A stretch of DNA of 38,294 nucleotides from Bacillota bacterium (GTDB lineage: Bacteria > Bacillota > Negativicutes > Sporomusales > Sporomusaceae), in the NCBI GenBank assembly GCA_023443285.1, contig JAEZVB010000028.1, forward strand, positions 1-38,294, read 5' to 3'. Below, piece by piece: positions 1 through 8,234 of the stretch (position 1 is the stretch's first letter; every line of letters starts with the position of its first letter). A model generated the notes under the pieces. That model was not told where the DNA came from and did no database searches. It worked only from the letters and a program-made list of their open reading frames with translations. The position numbers were made by a program, and so were the translations under genes.

Positions 1-85
1 TTCAGCGTGGCTCCTAAGTTATCTTAGAGGCTCTTGTCAGCATAACTTCGAATTGAATTCAGGTCAAATAAAAAAAGTCTACCAC

Positions 86-1672
86 CTATGCGTTGGCGGT
101 AGCTAATTTCCTCATATTATGGGCTATGCAATGCAGCCCCCATTCTAACTTCACCTTGGCCATGCCTTTAAGGCTAAATCGGCGCATGCCAAAATTGCCT
201 TTGATATTTCCAAAGACACTCTCGACTTCAACCGGCCGTAGGCTGCGCATTTGCAGGCCATACTCACTGGTTAGATTGACCCGTGCCTGCGCCTTTAATT
301 CATTTCCTCGCCTATTGATATAGATTCTCCGATTGGCAACCGGATTATCACTTTTCTTGATGCAACGCTCCCTGTGTGGACACCCACAGCAATCTGCACT
401 TTCATAAACTCGTACCACACTCTGATAACCGCTTTTACTTTTTTGGTTCCGCTCATGCTGAAACCGTAGAATTCTACCACAACCACAGATATATTCATCG
501 TTCGTTTCATCATATTGCCAGTTTTGTACACGAGTGAGATCGGACTTCCACTTTCGGCTAGCTTCTTTATGAAATGTATTGTATTTTACATAGTTTCCTA
601 GTTTGGCGTATTGTAAATACTCATAGTTTTCCTCACTGCCATAGCCTGCATCGGCCACTACATTGCTAGGTAGTTTTCCGCCTAGTTCCTTTTTTAGTTC
701 TTCGAAATGCTCTTTCAGGCAACTGGTATCTCCGGCCTCTTGGTGTACGCTATACCCAACTACAAATTGATTTTCGGTTCCAATTTGGACGTTGTATCCT
801 GGCTTTAACTGCCCATTTTTCATGTGATCCTCTTTCATCCGCATAAAGGTGGCAGAGGTATCTGTTTTGGAATAGCTGTTGCGATCCGCGAGGAGTTGTT
901 CTTGCTGTTCATATTTTTTCATCCGTGGAAGGTAGTCTTTTTCGATAATCTTCTTAGCTTTTCGAAGCTTTTTGTCCGACGGATTGTCGGCTAGTTTTTC
1001 ATCGATTCGTTTGGCAGCTTCCTCAATGGCTTTTGCGTCAATGGGCTTGTCTCCGCCAAGTTCTTCGAGGTTTTCATCCCCATACTGCTCGTTTTCTTCT
1101 TGGTTGGCTAATTCTGCTACAGCAAATAGCTCTTTGCATTTTTCCCGCAGTTTTTCTTTATATCGTTTGGTGGACTTTCCCCATACCCAGCTATATTTAT
1201 TGGCATTAGCTTCGATTTTCGTTCCATCTAAGAAGTAATTGTCTAGTTTGATGTATTTTTGATCAATCAGTAACTCCACTACTTCGCTAAAGACATCTAG
1301 GATAACGTCCTTCATACGCTCACTACGGAAGGTATTGATCGTCTTAAAGTCAGGTACATTGCCACCGCAAAGCCACATGTACATGATATTTTCACGGGCT
1401 GCTTTTTCGATACGGCGGCTGGAGAAATTTTTATCTGCATAAGCGTAGACGATGAGCTTAGTCATCATTACAGGATGAAAACTTGCTCGACCTCCACCTG
1501 GGTATTTGGCAAAGAGGGGTTCAAGTTTCATTAGGTCAATAGCTCGATTGATTACGCGAACCATATGGTTAGCAGGTATCAAGCTCTCTAAGTCCATGGG
1601 TAGCATAAGTTGATTCTGGTTGTAGTCTTTAAACACTACCTTGTCGTGCACTTTTTGCCCTTTTCGTGACAT
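86..1672 (-). CDS. IS1182 family transposase
   Basis: This 528-residue protein has the layout of IS1182 (DDE-type) transposases. An N-terminal DUF772-like region (about residues 15-120) carries the PANHMVRVINRAID and FKTINTFRSERMKD segments. An acidic residue follows in YFLDGTKIEANANKYSW (D149). A long charged, probably coiled insert covers roughly 165-260. The catalytic core includes VVADAGYGSEENY and the C-terminal RPVEVESVFGNIKGNFGMRRF. Four cysteines (CGC, CCGCPHRERC) form a zinc-ribbon-like patch before the final acidic residue, as is common in the family. The length is normal and no frameshift is seen, so the enzyme looks intact. The ATG is preceded by an AGGTG-type ribosome site (caggtgttgagacATG). 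No passenger genes are present. Confidence 0.93.
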   Translation of the reverse strand: MSRKGQKVHDKVVFKDYNQNQLMLPMDLESLIPANHMVRVINRAIDLMKLEPLFAKYPGGGRASFHPVMMTKLIVYAYADKNFSSRRIEKAARENIMYMWLCGGNVPDFKTINTFRSERMKDVILDVFSEVVELLIDQKYIKLDNYFLDGTKIEANANKYSWVWGKSTKRYKEKLREKCKELFAVAELANQEENEQYGDENLEELGGDKPIDAKAIEEAAKRIDEKLADNPSDKKLRKAKKIIEKDYLPRMKKYEQQEQLLADRNSYSKTDTSATFMRMKEDHMKNGQLKPGYNVQIGTENQFVVGYSVHQEAGDTSCLKEHFEELKKELGGKLPSNVVADAGYGSEENYEYLQYAKLGNYVKYNTFHKEASRKWKSDLTRVQNWQYDETNDEYICGCGRILRFQHERNQKSKSGYQSVVRVYESADCCGCPHRERCIKKSDNPVANRRIYINRRGNELKAQARVNLTSEYGLQMRSLRPVEVESVFGNIKGNFGMRRFSLKGMAKVKLEWGLHCIAHNMRKLATANA

Positions 1673-1739
1673 GTCTCAACACCTGCTTTGTTTGATATTT
1701 CTTATCTCTATTTTACCATTTTTCTTCCTGACAGGCATG

Positions 1740-1779
1740 AAAAATCCGCTAAAACTCAACATTTTAGCGGATTTTTTTT
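1740..1779. terminator. Bidirectional terminator hairpin at IS right end
   Basis: Arms atccgctaaaa (1744-1754) and ttttagcggat (1762-1772) are perfectly complementary around a 7-nt loop. The hairpin is followed by T-runs on both strands (8 T on plus, 5 T on minus). It lies between ridA and the transposase, apparently inside the IS. It would stop read-through from the ridA operon into the transposase, a known insulating device of insertion sequences. Confidence 0.8.
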
Positions 1780-1810
1780 GGACTAGTTTTCACACGGCCC
1801 CTTTTCATTT

Positions 1811-2191
1811 TTAGGGGTATACAGCTATTAATTCTATTTCGATATTTACATCACGCGGTAGCTTGGCTACCTGAACGCACGCACGTGCGGGCGGCTCATC
1901 AGTAAAATGTTGACTGTAGATTTTATTCATTACCGTAAAATCATCCATGTTTTTTAAGAATACTGTTGTTTTAACGACATTAGCAAAATCTAGGCCTTCT
2001 TTTTCTAAAATCGCCTGGAGATTAGCAAGTACTTGATGGGTTTGACACTCTATACCACCATATACAATTTGTCCTGTAATAGGATCAAGCGGGATTTGCC
2101 CTGAAACAAATAAAAAACCATTGGCCTTAATAGCCTGCGAATAGGGACCAATAGCCTGCGGGGCACGATCAGAAGAAACAACTGTTTTCAT
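1811..2191 (-). CDS. ridA: RidA family reactive imine/enamine deaminase
   Basis: This is a 126-residue YjgF/YER057c/UK114 (RidA) protein. It carries the family segments RAPQAIGPYSQAI near the N-terminus, FLFVSGQIPLDP, and the C-terminal RACVQVAKLPRDVNIEIELIA. The arginine of PPARACV is the family residue that binds the substrate carboxylate. RidA hydrolyses 2-aminoacrylate and related imines to keto acids and ammonia in the cytosol, protecting PLP enzymes. The start is the ATG at 2191, because GGAGGG lies 8 nt upstream; an in-frame TTG further 5' would overlap that site. It is the last gene of the run that includes both serine dehydratase subunits, 106 bp after sdaAA. That neighbourhood fits a role in cleaning up reactive intermediates of serine deamination (inference). 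Confidence 0.95.
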   Translation of the reverse strand: MKTVVSSDRAPQAIGPYSQAIKANGFLFVSGQIPLDPITGQIVYGGIECQTHQVLANLQAILEKEGLDFANVVKTTVFLKNMDDFTVMNKIYSQHFTDEPPARACVQVAKLPRDVNIEIELIAVYP

Positions 2192-2297
2192 GCTGCAGCC
2201 CTCCAAATTTTGTATTTTCTTAGCTTATTCTCCATTTACTAGAAAAACCCTGCTTCGTCTGGATATATGCAATAAATTTATGCAGCTTCTTTTTAGC

Positions 2298-3185
2298 CTA
2301 AACAGTCTTACCAAATATCTTTTCAGTTAATGCTAATGCAGTTGGTGTTATCGCCAACCCGCCCTGCGCTGTTTCCTTGAGTGAACAATGCATAGACTGA
2401 CCAACTGAATCCATAGCGTCAATGACTTCATCTACCGGTATAACGCTTTCAACCCCGGCAAGTGCCATTTCTGCAGCAACAATAGCTTGTGCTACCGCTC
2501 CGGCATTGCGTTTAACACAAGGTACTTCCACTAAACCAGCAACTGGATCACACACCAGACCCAACATATTTTTGAAGGTAATGGCCACCGCGTGCCCGAC
2601 CTGCGCGGGTGTTCCTCCTAATAAAGTTACTATGACACCAGCGGCCATAGCCCCAGCCGCACCGCACTCTGCCTGGCAGCCGCCAGCTGCGCCTGAAAGC
2701 GAAGCACGCGAAGCGATAACCATGCCAATAACACCTGCCACTACCAAACCTTTAGCTAACTCACAATTACTACAGCCATATTCCTCCTTAAGCGTAACCA
2801 AGACGGCAGGCAACACACCGCTTGAGCCAGCAGTAGGAGCGGCCACAATTCGTCCCATGGCAGCATTGGCTTCACCAACTGCCAAAGAATAGGCTACCGC
2901 CTTACCAACAAAACTGCCTGTCAAACTTTGCTTTCTACTTATCAGATATCGCTGCAGTTTTTGGCCATCACCACCAACAAGCCCGCCTTTGGAACGCAAG
3001 CCTTTAAGTCCATCAGCAATGGACTGCTCCATTACAGCAAGCATCGCTTCCATCTTAGTTATTACTTCCCCTGCTGGCACTTCCAGCTCCCGGCTCTGAA
3101 ACTCTACGCAAAAGTCTGCGAATGAAACCGATTGCTCGGTAGCTGCTGCCAGCCATTCCTCCAGTGATAATTTAGTTAACGACAT
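2298..3185 (-). CDS. sdaAA: L-serine dehydratase, iron-sulfur-dependent, alpha subunit
   Basis: This 295-residue protein matches the alpha (catalytic) subunit of the two-subunit, oxygen-sensitive [4Fe-4S] L-serine dehydratase of Firmicutes. The enzyme converts L-serine to pyruvate and ammonia. Recognisable segments are AAPTAGSSGVLPAVL, GAAGGCQAECGAAGAMAAG and CDPVAGLVEVPCVKRN, which supply the conserved cysteines of the cluster region. The length is normal. The ATG has GGAGG 7 nt upstream. It follows sdaAB by 12 bp and is clearly co-translated with it. The pyruvate produced could feed pyruvate:ferredoxin oxidoreductase and so the ferredoxin pool used by the upstream hydrogenase genes; this link is inferred from gene order only. 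Confidence 0.96.
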   Translation of the reverse strand: MSLTKLSLEEWLAAATEQSVSFADFCVEFQSRELEVPAGEVITKMEAMLAVMEQSIADGLKGLRSKGGLVGGDGQKLQRYLISRKQSLTGSFVGKAVAYSLAVGEANAAMGRIVAAPTAGSSGVLPAVLVTLKEEYGCSNCELAKGLVVAGVIGMVIASRASLSGAAGGCQAECGAAGAMAAGVIVTLLGGTPAQVGHAVAITFKNMLGLVCDPVAGLVEVPCVKRNAGAVAQAIVAAEMALAGVESVIPVDEVIDAMDSVGQSMHCSLKETAQGGLAITPTALALTEKIFGKTV

Positions 3186-3197
3186 GGTAACGCCTCC

Positions 3198-3866
3198 CTA
3201 TCCGCTTATTGCATTAATATGGCGTACCGATCGAATCATCGACAGACCATTTACTGCCGCAATATCAGAATCATCTACCGGTTGGTCGGTTTCAAGCACC
3301 ATACTGGCCAGCCCACCTTTATTTCTGCGAAAAACGCGCATTTGAGCAATATTTACGCCCCGTTTGGATAAAATACCTGTTACCTCAGCTATCGCGCCCG
3401 GCCGGTCTTCATGAAGCGTCAAGATCGTTGGGAAATCGCCGGTAAACTCCAGTGAAAAACCATCTACCTCGCTAATCGTCACCCGGCCGCCGCCAACAGA
3501 AGCGCCAGACACAGTACTCTTGCTTCCATTTCGCCCAACCAACTGAAATCTGACGAAATTGGGGTGAGCCGCATCACCGGCATTTATATTTCTAAAAAAA
3601 TATCGCAAACCAGTTTCTTGGGCATAATCAAGAGCCTCCGGAATCCGCAAATCATCAGTAGCCCAACCCATAAGGCCGGCCACTAGCGCCAAATCAGTAC
3701 CATGTCCCCGGCCAGTCTGAGCAAATGAACCGTGCAAACCAATCTCTGCCTCAGCCACTGGTTCCCCTAAAATTGCCAAAGCCGCATTACCTAGCCGTAC
3801 TGCTCCTGCTGTATGGGAACTAGACGGGCCAACCATAACCGGACCAATGATGTCAAAAATATTCAT
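3198..3866 (-). CDS. sdaAB: L-serine dehydratase, iron-sulfur-dependent, beta subunit
   Basis: This 222-residue protein begins with the SDH beta signature MNIFDIIGPVMVGPSSSHTA and contains GLHGSFAQTGRGHGTDLAL. A C-terminal ACT domain (about residues 145-222) includes LTLHEDRPGAIAEVTGILS; such domains bind a regulatory amino acid. The start codon overlaps the stop codon of the upstream hydrogenase small-subunit gene as ATGA (3863-3866), so translation is probably coupled to the hydrogenase genes. That coupling is the strongest sign that serine deamination and the hydrogenase belong to one transcript. Confidence 0.95.
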   Translation of the reverse strand: MNIFDIIGPVMVGPSSSHTAGAVRLGNAALAILGEPVAEAEIGLHGSFAQTGRGHGTDLALVAGLMGWATDDLRIPEALDYAQETGLRYFFRNINAGDAAHPNFVRFQLVGRNGSKSTVSGASVGGGRVTISEVDGFSLEFTGDFPTILTLHEDRPGAIAEVTGILSKRGVNIAQMRVFRRNKGGLASMVLETDQPVDDSDIAAVNGLSMIRSVRHINAISG

Positions 3867-4585
3867 GACTCGCGCTTCCTCCCTAATCGATCAAGTGCCA
3901 ACAGCAGACCATAGATAAGTGCTGCCGGACGTGGTGGACAGCCAGGCACATAGATATCGACAGGTACAATGGTATTGGCCGCACCACAAATGGCATAACT
4001 GTTGCCATAAACTTTGCCGCTGGCAGCGCATGCCCCCACTGCCATTACTACTTTTGGAGACGGAGTTGCCTCGTAGGTCATGGTAAGTGCCTGTGCTAAG
4101 TTGCGGGTCACAACACCAGTGATCATCAGCATATCCGCATGCCTCGGAGACGCCACAAAATCAATGCCATATTGCTGTAAATCGTAAATTGGATTATTCA
4201 GTGCAGTCATTTCCCAGTCACAGCCATTACACGATCCCACATCAACATGCCTAATATGCAGTGAACGCCTAAGCATTGACCTGATCTTACCAGATAACTG
4301 GTTCTTCATCTCAGCCAGCCGGTATTCGCCGGTATGTGTTAGGGCATGTTGCTCACATACCGCAACACAGCGTCCACAAAAAGTACAGGTCGAATGCTCA
4401 ACATTCAACTTTCCGTCGCTAAAATCAATTGCCCCGGTTGGGCATATCTGGCAGCAATGCTGGCAGCTTCGGCACTGAGCTTCCTGCCAAGCCAGCTCAC
4501 CGCGGAAACGTAGCGGCACATTGTCGCCATCATAAGCTTCGGTAACACAACCAGTATTTATAATTTTCCGTAGAAGGTTAAGCAT
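3863..4585 (-). CDS. Group 4 hydrogenase small subunit fused to 2x[4Fe-4S] ferredoxin
   Basis: This 240-residue protein combines two subunits that are separate in E. coli hydrogenases 3 and 4 (HycF/HyfH and HycG/HyfI). Residues 30-85 form a bacterial ferredoxin domain with C38xxC41xxC44xxxC48P and C67xxC70xxC73xxxC77. Residues about 105-240 are a NuoB/HycG-like electron-transfer subunit with C119xxC122, C186 (VGACAASG) and C216 (PGCPPRP), which bind the proximal [4Fe-4S] cluster. The fused protein should pass electrons from a soluble donor, probably ferredoxin, to the NiFe subunit encoded just upstream. It starts 12 bp after hyfG behind a very G-rich Shine-Dalgarno sequence, and its stop overlaps sdaAB. 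The gene contents are clear; the electron donor is inferred. Confidence 0.9.
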   Translation of the reverse strand: MLNLLRKIINTGCVTEAYDGDNVPLRFRGELAWQEAQCRSCQHCCQICPTGAIDFSDGKLNVEHSTCTFCGRCVAVCEQHALTHTGEYRLAEMKNQLSGKIRSMLRRSLHIRHVDVGSCNGCDWEMTALNNPIYDLQQYGIDFVASPRHADMLMITGVVTRNLAQALTMTYEATPSPKVVMAVGACAASGKVYGNSYAICGAANTIVPVDIYVPGCPPRPAALIYGLLLALDRLGRKRES

Positions 4586-4597
4586 AATACCCCCCCC

Positions 4598-6109
4598 TTA
4601 TCGATCAAGACATGCATAACACAATTCAAAACTCTTATTTATTAAGGGGAAATCCGGAATAATATTCCCCGGAGCGGCTACAGTAAGCGCAGGCCAGTTT
4701 GGATAGGATGCGGAGCGCACAAAATATCGATAAATCGTATTATTCTCTCCAGACATAATCCAGTGTAAATTAGATCCTCGCGGTGATTCTGTCACACTAA
4801 AGTCTGCCTTGTAGGGTTCAATAGAGCGCAGTTCACATGTTAGCCTGCCACTAGGTAGTCCTCTAAGCAGTTGACTGATAATATCAATAGACTGAGCGGC
4901 TTCATCTGCTCTCACCCACAAGCGGGCAGCCACATCACCCTCAGTATATACCGGAACTTGAAAGCTAAAACTGCGGTAGGCCGCATAGGGAAAATCCCGG
5001 CGTACATCAAAGTCAACGCCGGAAGCTCTCGCTGCTACACCAACAACTCCCAAGTCAAGCGCGGCTTGCTGTGGCAAAATCCCGGTCGTATTAACCCTGT
5101 CTAAAAACGCATCATTATCACGCAGGAGACTAAGTAATCCGTCAAGTTCATTACGTATCCCGGCAAGTGTCCGTGAAATGTCCTCTACCATTTGCCGCGT
5201 TATATCCATCGTAACCCCACCCAACGTGATCCAGCCACGCAAGAAACGATTTCCGATCAACCGCTCATTAAGCCGCATTAATAGTTCTTTAAGACGGGCG
5301 CCATGACTAATACCTGGAGCAAAGCCTAAACCCGCACACAAATTGCCAATATCTCCGACATGATTATACAGCCGCTCCAGTTCGGCAGCCAACACTCTTA
5401 GATACTTCGCTCTAGGCGTAACCTCCGCAGCAGCGAGATTTTCCACTGCTTGAACATAGGAAAGTGTATTTGCAATTGAACAAGCACCGCAAATACGTTC
5501 AGCCAGATGTAGTGCCTTGCTAAAGGAGAGACCTTCCACCGCTTTTTCAATACCACGATGCGTAAAAAATAGTTTGGCCTCGAGATTGATAATATTCTCA
5601 CCAGCCTGACTAAACCGGAAATGCCCCGGCTCAATGATTCCGGCGTGAATAGGCCCCACTGGCACCTCAAATACCCCTTCCCCCTGGACAGGCGGCATTG
5701 GACATTGGGTGCGTTCTCCAGTCATAATACTCTCGCTATCAAAATCTTTTCGCAGAGGGTATTGTCCCTGCGGCCAGTTTTCATGCAGCACTAGTGGCCG
5801 TAAGTCCGGGTGTCCTACCGGTGTTAAACCAAATAAGTCATGAATTTCCCGTTCATACCAGGCGGTAGCCGCCATAATCGGCGTAAGTGAGGGAAATTCT
5901 GGCGGCTCATCTTCTTTAATTATGGCTTTAATTGTTCTAAAAGTCGACTCTTCTTTGCTAAAAAATATGGCATAGATAGCAAAACTGCCATTTATACTGC
6001 GCTCGTCATTAGCAAACATAGCTGTCAACCGATAGCGTCCACCATGTATAAGTACGTTAGCAGCAGCTCTGAGGGTTGACGCCGGTATAGCCTGCAATGT
6101 TCCTATCAT
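4598..6109 (-). CDS. hyfG: Group 4 [NiFe] hydrogenase large subunit (NuoC-NuoD fusion, HyfG/HycE-like)
   Basis: This 503-residue protein joins a NuoC-like domain (about 1-130, with TAWYEREIHDLFGL) to a NuoD/hydrogenase large-subunit domain (about 140-503). The L1 motif reads ERICGACSIAN with C207 and C210. The L2 motif is at the extreme C-terminus, ELCYACLDR, with C497 and C500. All four NiFe cysteine ligands are therefore present, unlike in complex I or hydrogenase-related Ehr complexes. Two features are odd. The position after CGxCxxx, usually histidine, is asparagine (N214). The protein also ends two residues after the last LDR, so there is no C-terminal extension to be removed by a maturation protease, as in CooH-type enzymes. 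Its Shine-Dalgarno GGAGGGGG lies in the end of hyfF, so the two are translationally coupled. Confidence 0.9.
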   Translation of the reverse strand: MIGTLQAIPASTLRAAANVLIHGGRYRLTAMFANDERSINGSFAIYAIFFSKEESTFRTIKAIIKEDEPPEFPSLTPIMAATAWYEREIHDLFGLTPVGHPDLRPLVLHENWPQGQYPLRKDFDSESIMTGERTQCPMPPVQGEGVFEVPVGPIHAGIIEPGHFRFSQAGENIINLEAKLFFTHRGIEKAVEGLSFSKALHLAERICGACSIANTLSYVQAVENLAAAEVTPRAKYLRVLAAELERLYNHVGDIGNLCAGLGFAPGISHGARLKELLMRLNERLIGNRFLRGWITLGGVTMDITRQMVEDISRTLAGIRNELDGLLSLLRDNDAFLDRVNTTGILPQQAALDLGVVGVAARASGVDFDVRRDFPYAAYRSFSFQVPVYTEGDVAARLWVRADEAAQSIDIISQLLRGLPSGRLTCELRSIEPYKADFSVTESPRGSNLHWIMSGENNTIYRYFVRSASYPNWPALTVAAPGNIIPDFPLINKSFELCYACLDR

Positions 6110-6110
6110 A

Positions 6111-7589
6111 TCATAGTCCCCCTCCTATTATTATAGCAGCCGCCTGGATAATCAGCGTATCCAGCCATGACGGTAGATAGATTCCGCCAGCAATCATTAG
6201 CATCATAGAAACCGATACGGCTGCCATAGCCGGTTTTCCCAGCCGGTAATCAGTAGTTACCTTGCTCGGCGCTGCACCAAAGCCAAGTTTCAAAGTATAG
6301 TAAATCATTCCCGCAAAAACAGCAGCCATCAACAGTAATATCAGCGCCCCCAACAAGTAATTCCCCGATTGAAAGGCAGCCCAGACTATGGCTAGCTTAC
6401 TGTAAAAGATGCTAAAAGGCGGCAGTCCTGCAATAGCCAGTACAGCGGCTACAAACATAGCTCCTATTACCGGCATAGCATTAACCAATCCCCGGATTCG
6501 CATAATATGTTTTGTTCCATAATGCTGAATAATAGTCCCCGCCAAATAAAAAAGCGTAGATTTCGTTATCGCATGATTAATAATATGAAGCAGGGCACCG
6601 TATAAAGCTAAGGGCGTTCCCAGACCAAGTCCCAACGTGACAAGCCCCATATGTTCAATACTCGAATAGGCCAGCAAACGTTTTAGGTCATGCTGTACTA
6701 AAATAAACGGCACCGCAATAAAAATGGACAGCAATCCAAATCCTATTAAAAACTGTTCAGGAAAATCAGAGCCTACCGCCCCTTTCACAATTATAACCAT
6801 GCGAATGATGCCATATAAAGCACAACTCAAGAGAGCGCCTGATAACAGGCCACTAACAGGAGACGGCGCTTGGCTGTGTGCATCAGGCAGCCATGTGTGC
6901 ATGGGCGCCAAACCCGCTTTCGTACCATAACCAATTAAAATAAACACAAAAGCTAACTTAATCATACCCGGATCGAGTTTATTGCTAACCGCCTGAATCG
7001 CTAGCCAGCTTAGTGCCTGTCCCTCACCGCTGAGATCGGCATTAACTTGTGCATAATACAAGAGAATCGTACCTAATAAGGCTAAACAGATGCCTACCGT
7101 ACATACCATAACATATTTCCAGGCAGCCTCTAATGCTGACCGATCAAAATAAAAAGCTACCAACAATGCCGAGCTAAGGGTAGTAGCCTCTACAGCCACC
7201 CAAAGTATCCCCATGTTTTCAACTACCGGTACACAAAGCATCGTAAATACAAACAAGTTAAATAAACCATAGTAGCGTTTTAACATCTTTAAAGAAACAT
7301 GCCCATCTAAGATTTCCTGCTGCATATATGACAGAGAAAATAAGTTCGCCGTACAGGTAAGGATAGCTACCACTAACAGCAGCACAGCACTTAAAGAATC
7401 AATATAAAATTGCCCGGCATGAATTGTCCCATTTGCCGCTACCTGATGTACAATGAATAGCAATGTACCACTCAATAGCATACAGCCACTCAAATTAATT
7501 AACCGGATTGCTTTTTGCCCTGACTGAGTCATAGTACAAGCACCTGTAATCAGCGGTAAAAGAAGCGACAGAACTATCAATTGCCCCAT
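6111..7589 (-). CDS. hyfF: Hydrogenase-4 subunit F, proton-pumping NuoN/MrpD-like membrane subunit
   Basis: This 492-residue, strongly hydrophobic protein has about 14 predicted membrane segments. It carries the antiporter-like signature of NuoL/M/N and HyfF: the segment LIGYGTKAGLAPMHTWLPDA (lysine and histidine in the channel), PSPVSGLLSGALLSCALYGI and LLAYSSIEHMGLVTLGLGLG. An early glutamate (WVAVEATTLSSALL) corresponds to the conserved TM5 Glu. The protein would translocate protons or sodium ions across the cytoplasmic membrane, driven by ferredoxin/hydrogen redox chemistry. It ends 1 bp before hyfG and starts 4 bp after hyfE. HyfF and HyfD are paralogous; the position between hyfE and hyfG and the overall sequence favour HyfF. 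Confidence 0.9.
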   Translation of the reverse strand: MGQLIVLSLLLPLITGACTMTQSGQKAIRLINLSGCMLLSGTLLFIVHQVAANGTIHAGQFYIDSLSAVLLLVVAILTCTANLFSLSYMQQEILDGHVSLKMLKRYYGLFNLFVFTMLCVPVVENMGILWVAVEATTLSSALLVAFYFDRSALEAAWKYVMVCTVGICLALLGTILLYYAQVNADLSGEGQALSWLAIQAVSNKLDPGMIKLAFVFILIGYGTKAGLAPMHTWLPDAHSQAPSPVSGLLSGALLSCALYGIIRMVIIVKGAVGSDFPEQFLIGFGLLSIFIAVPFILVQHDLKRLLAYSSIEHMGLVTLGLGLGTPLALYGALLHIINHAITKSTLFYLAGTIIQHYGTKHIMRIRGLVNAMPVIGAMFVAAVLAIAGLPPFSIFYSKLAIVWAAFQSGNYLLGALILLLMAAVFAGMIYYTLKLGFGAAPSKVTTDYRLGKPAMAAVSVSMMLMIAGGIYLPSWLDTLIIQAAAIIIGGGL

Positions 7590-7593
7590 AGTA

Positions 7594-8220
7594 TCATCCC
7601 TTTAATTTTTTTAACATGCTGGTATCTGTTGACAAGAAGGATCGTTTGAGCCGATAAGTTAGAATAACCAGCACAACCACCGCCACTAACACGTCCAAAA
7701 ATACGCCAAGCTCAATAATAAGCGGCAATCCTTTAGTTACTGAAAGTCCTACTAAATACAGGCCATTTTCCATCGTGATTAAACCAACAATCTGCAGCAC
7801 TGCCTGCCGCCTAGTCATAATCATGGTCAGCCCGATCAACATCATAGCCACCGCTGCCGCCAGCGCATCCCGGCTGACGATTCCCGGCAGTGCCTTGTCA
7901 ATCAGCCCGTAGGCCAGAACAATCATAATACCTGCAACCATAACAGAATGGTTAGGGCTTATAATGGGGTTATCTTCGCGTTCCCTGTGCAACATCTTGA
8001 CAATGCGAAAAAGAGCGTAGGGAATAAGCCCGGCTTTAATAATCAACGTAAGCGCTGCCGCAATATAGGTATGCATTTCGCCGGTTTCAGCAGCAATAAA
8101 CGAACATGCCAGTGCCACCAAGGCTGACTGGAGCAACAAAATATTTACAGCCGTTTTAAGACTGGTAACCCGACTTAATAGAATTGCTAAAAACAACAAA
8201 ATGATAATAAGCACATTCAT
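7594..8220 (-). CDS. hyfE: Hydrogenase-4 subunit E, membrane subunit
   Basis: This 208-residue hydrophobic protein has about six to seven membrane segments and the HyfE pattern. An N-terminal half is followed by a NuoK-like portion with IVGLITMENGLYLVGLS, where the glutamate is membrane-embedded, and then LIIELGVFLDVLVAVVVL. The start is the ATG at 8220, placed 7 nt after GGAGG; the GTG two codons earlier would sit inside the ribosome site. It is packed between hyfC and hyfF with gaps of 14 and 4 bp. In hydrogenase 4 this subunit replaces NuoK/NuoJ in the ion-translocating arm. Confidence 0.88.
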   Translation of the reverse strand: MNVLIIILLFLAILLSRVTSLKTAVNILLLQSALVALACSFIAAETGEMHTYIAAALTLIIKAGLIPYALFRIVKMLHREREDNPIISPNHSVMVAGIMIVLAYGLIDKALPGIVSRDALAAAVAMMLIGLTMIMTRRQAVLQIVGLITMENGLYLVGLSVTKGLPLIIELGVFLDVLVAVVVLVILTYRLKRSFLSTDTSMLKKLKG

Positions 8221-8234
8221 AACCACACCTCCTT

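Larger units (their letters stand above)
1..1800 (-). mobile_element. IS1182-family insertion sequence, left end not seen
   Basis: The element is defined by the IS1182-type transposase inside it. The right boundary is placed near 1800 because the minus strand there begins GGGCCGTGTGAAAACTAG, which resembles the G-rich ends of IS1182 elements. I could not find a matching inverted copy between 1 and 85, so the left end probably lies outside the window. The boundary is therefore an inference. The right end falls 10 bp beyond the ridA stop codon, so the element sits in the 3' flank of that operon and may have replaced its terminator. Confidence 0.6.

Noticed and set aside
1..85. Left inverted repeat of the insertion sequence
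   Set aside because: Only a weak 7-bp dyad (aagttat/ataactt) is seen and no match to the right end, so no left boundary is claimed.
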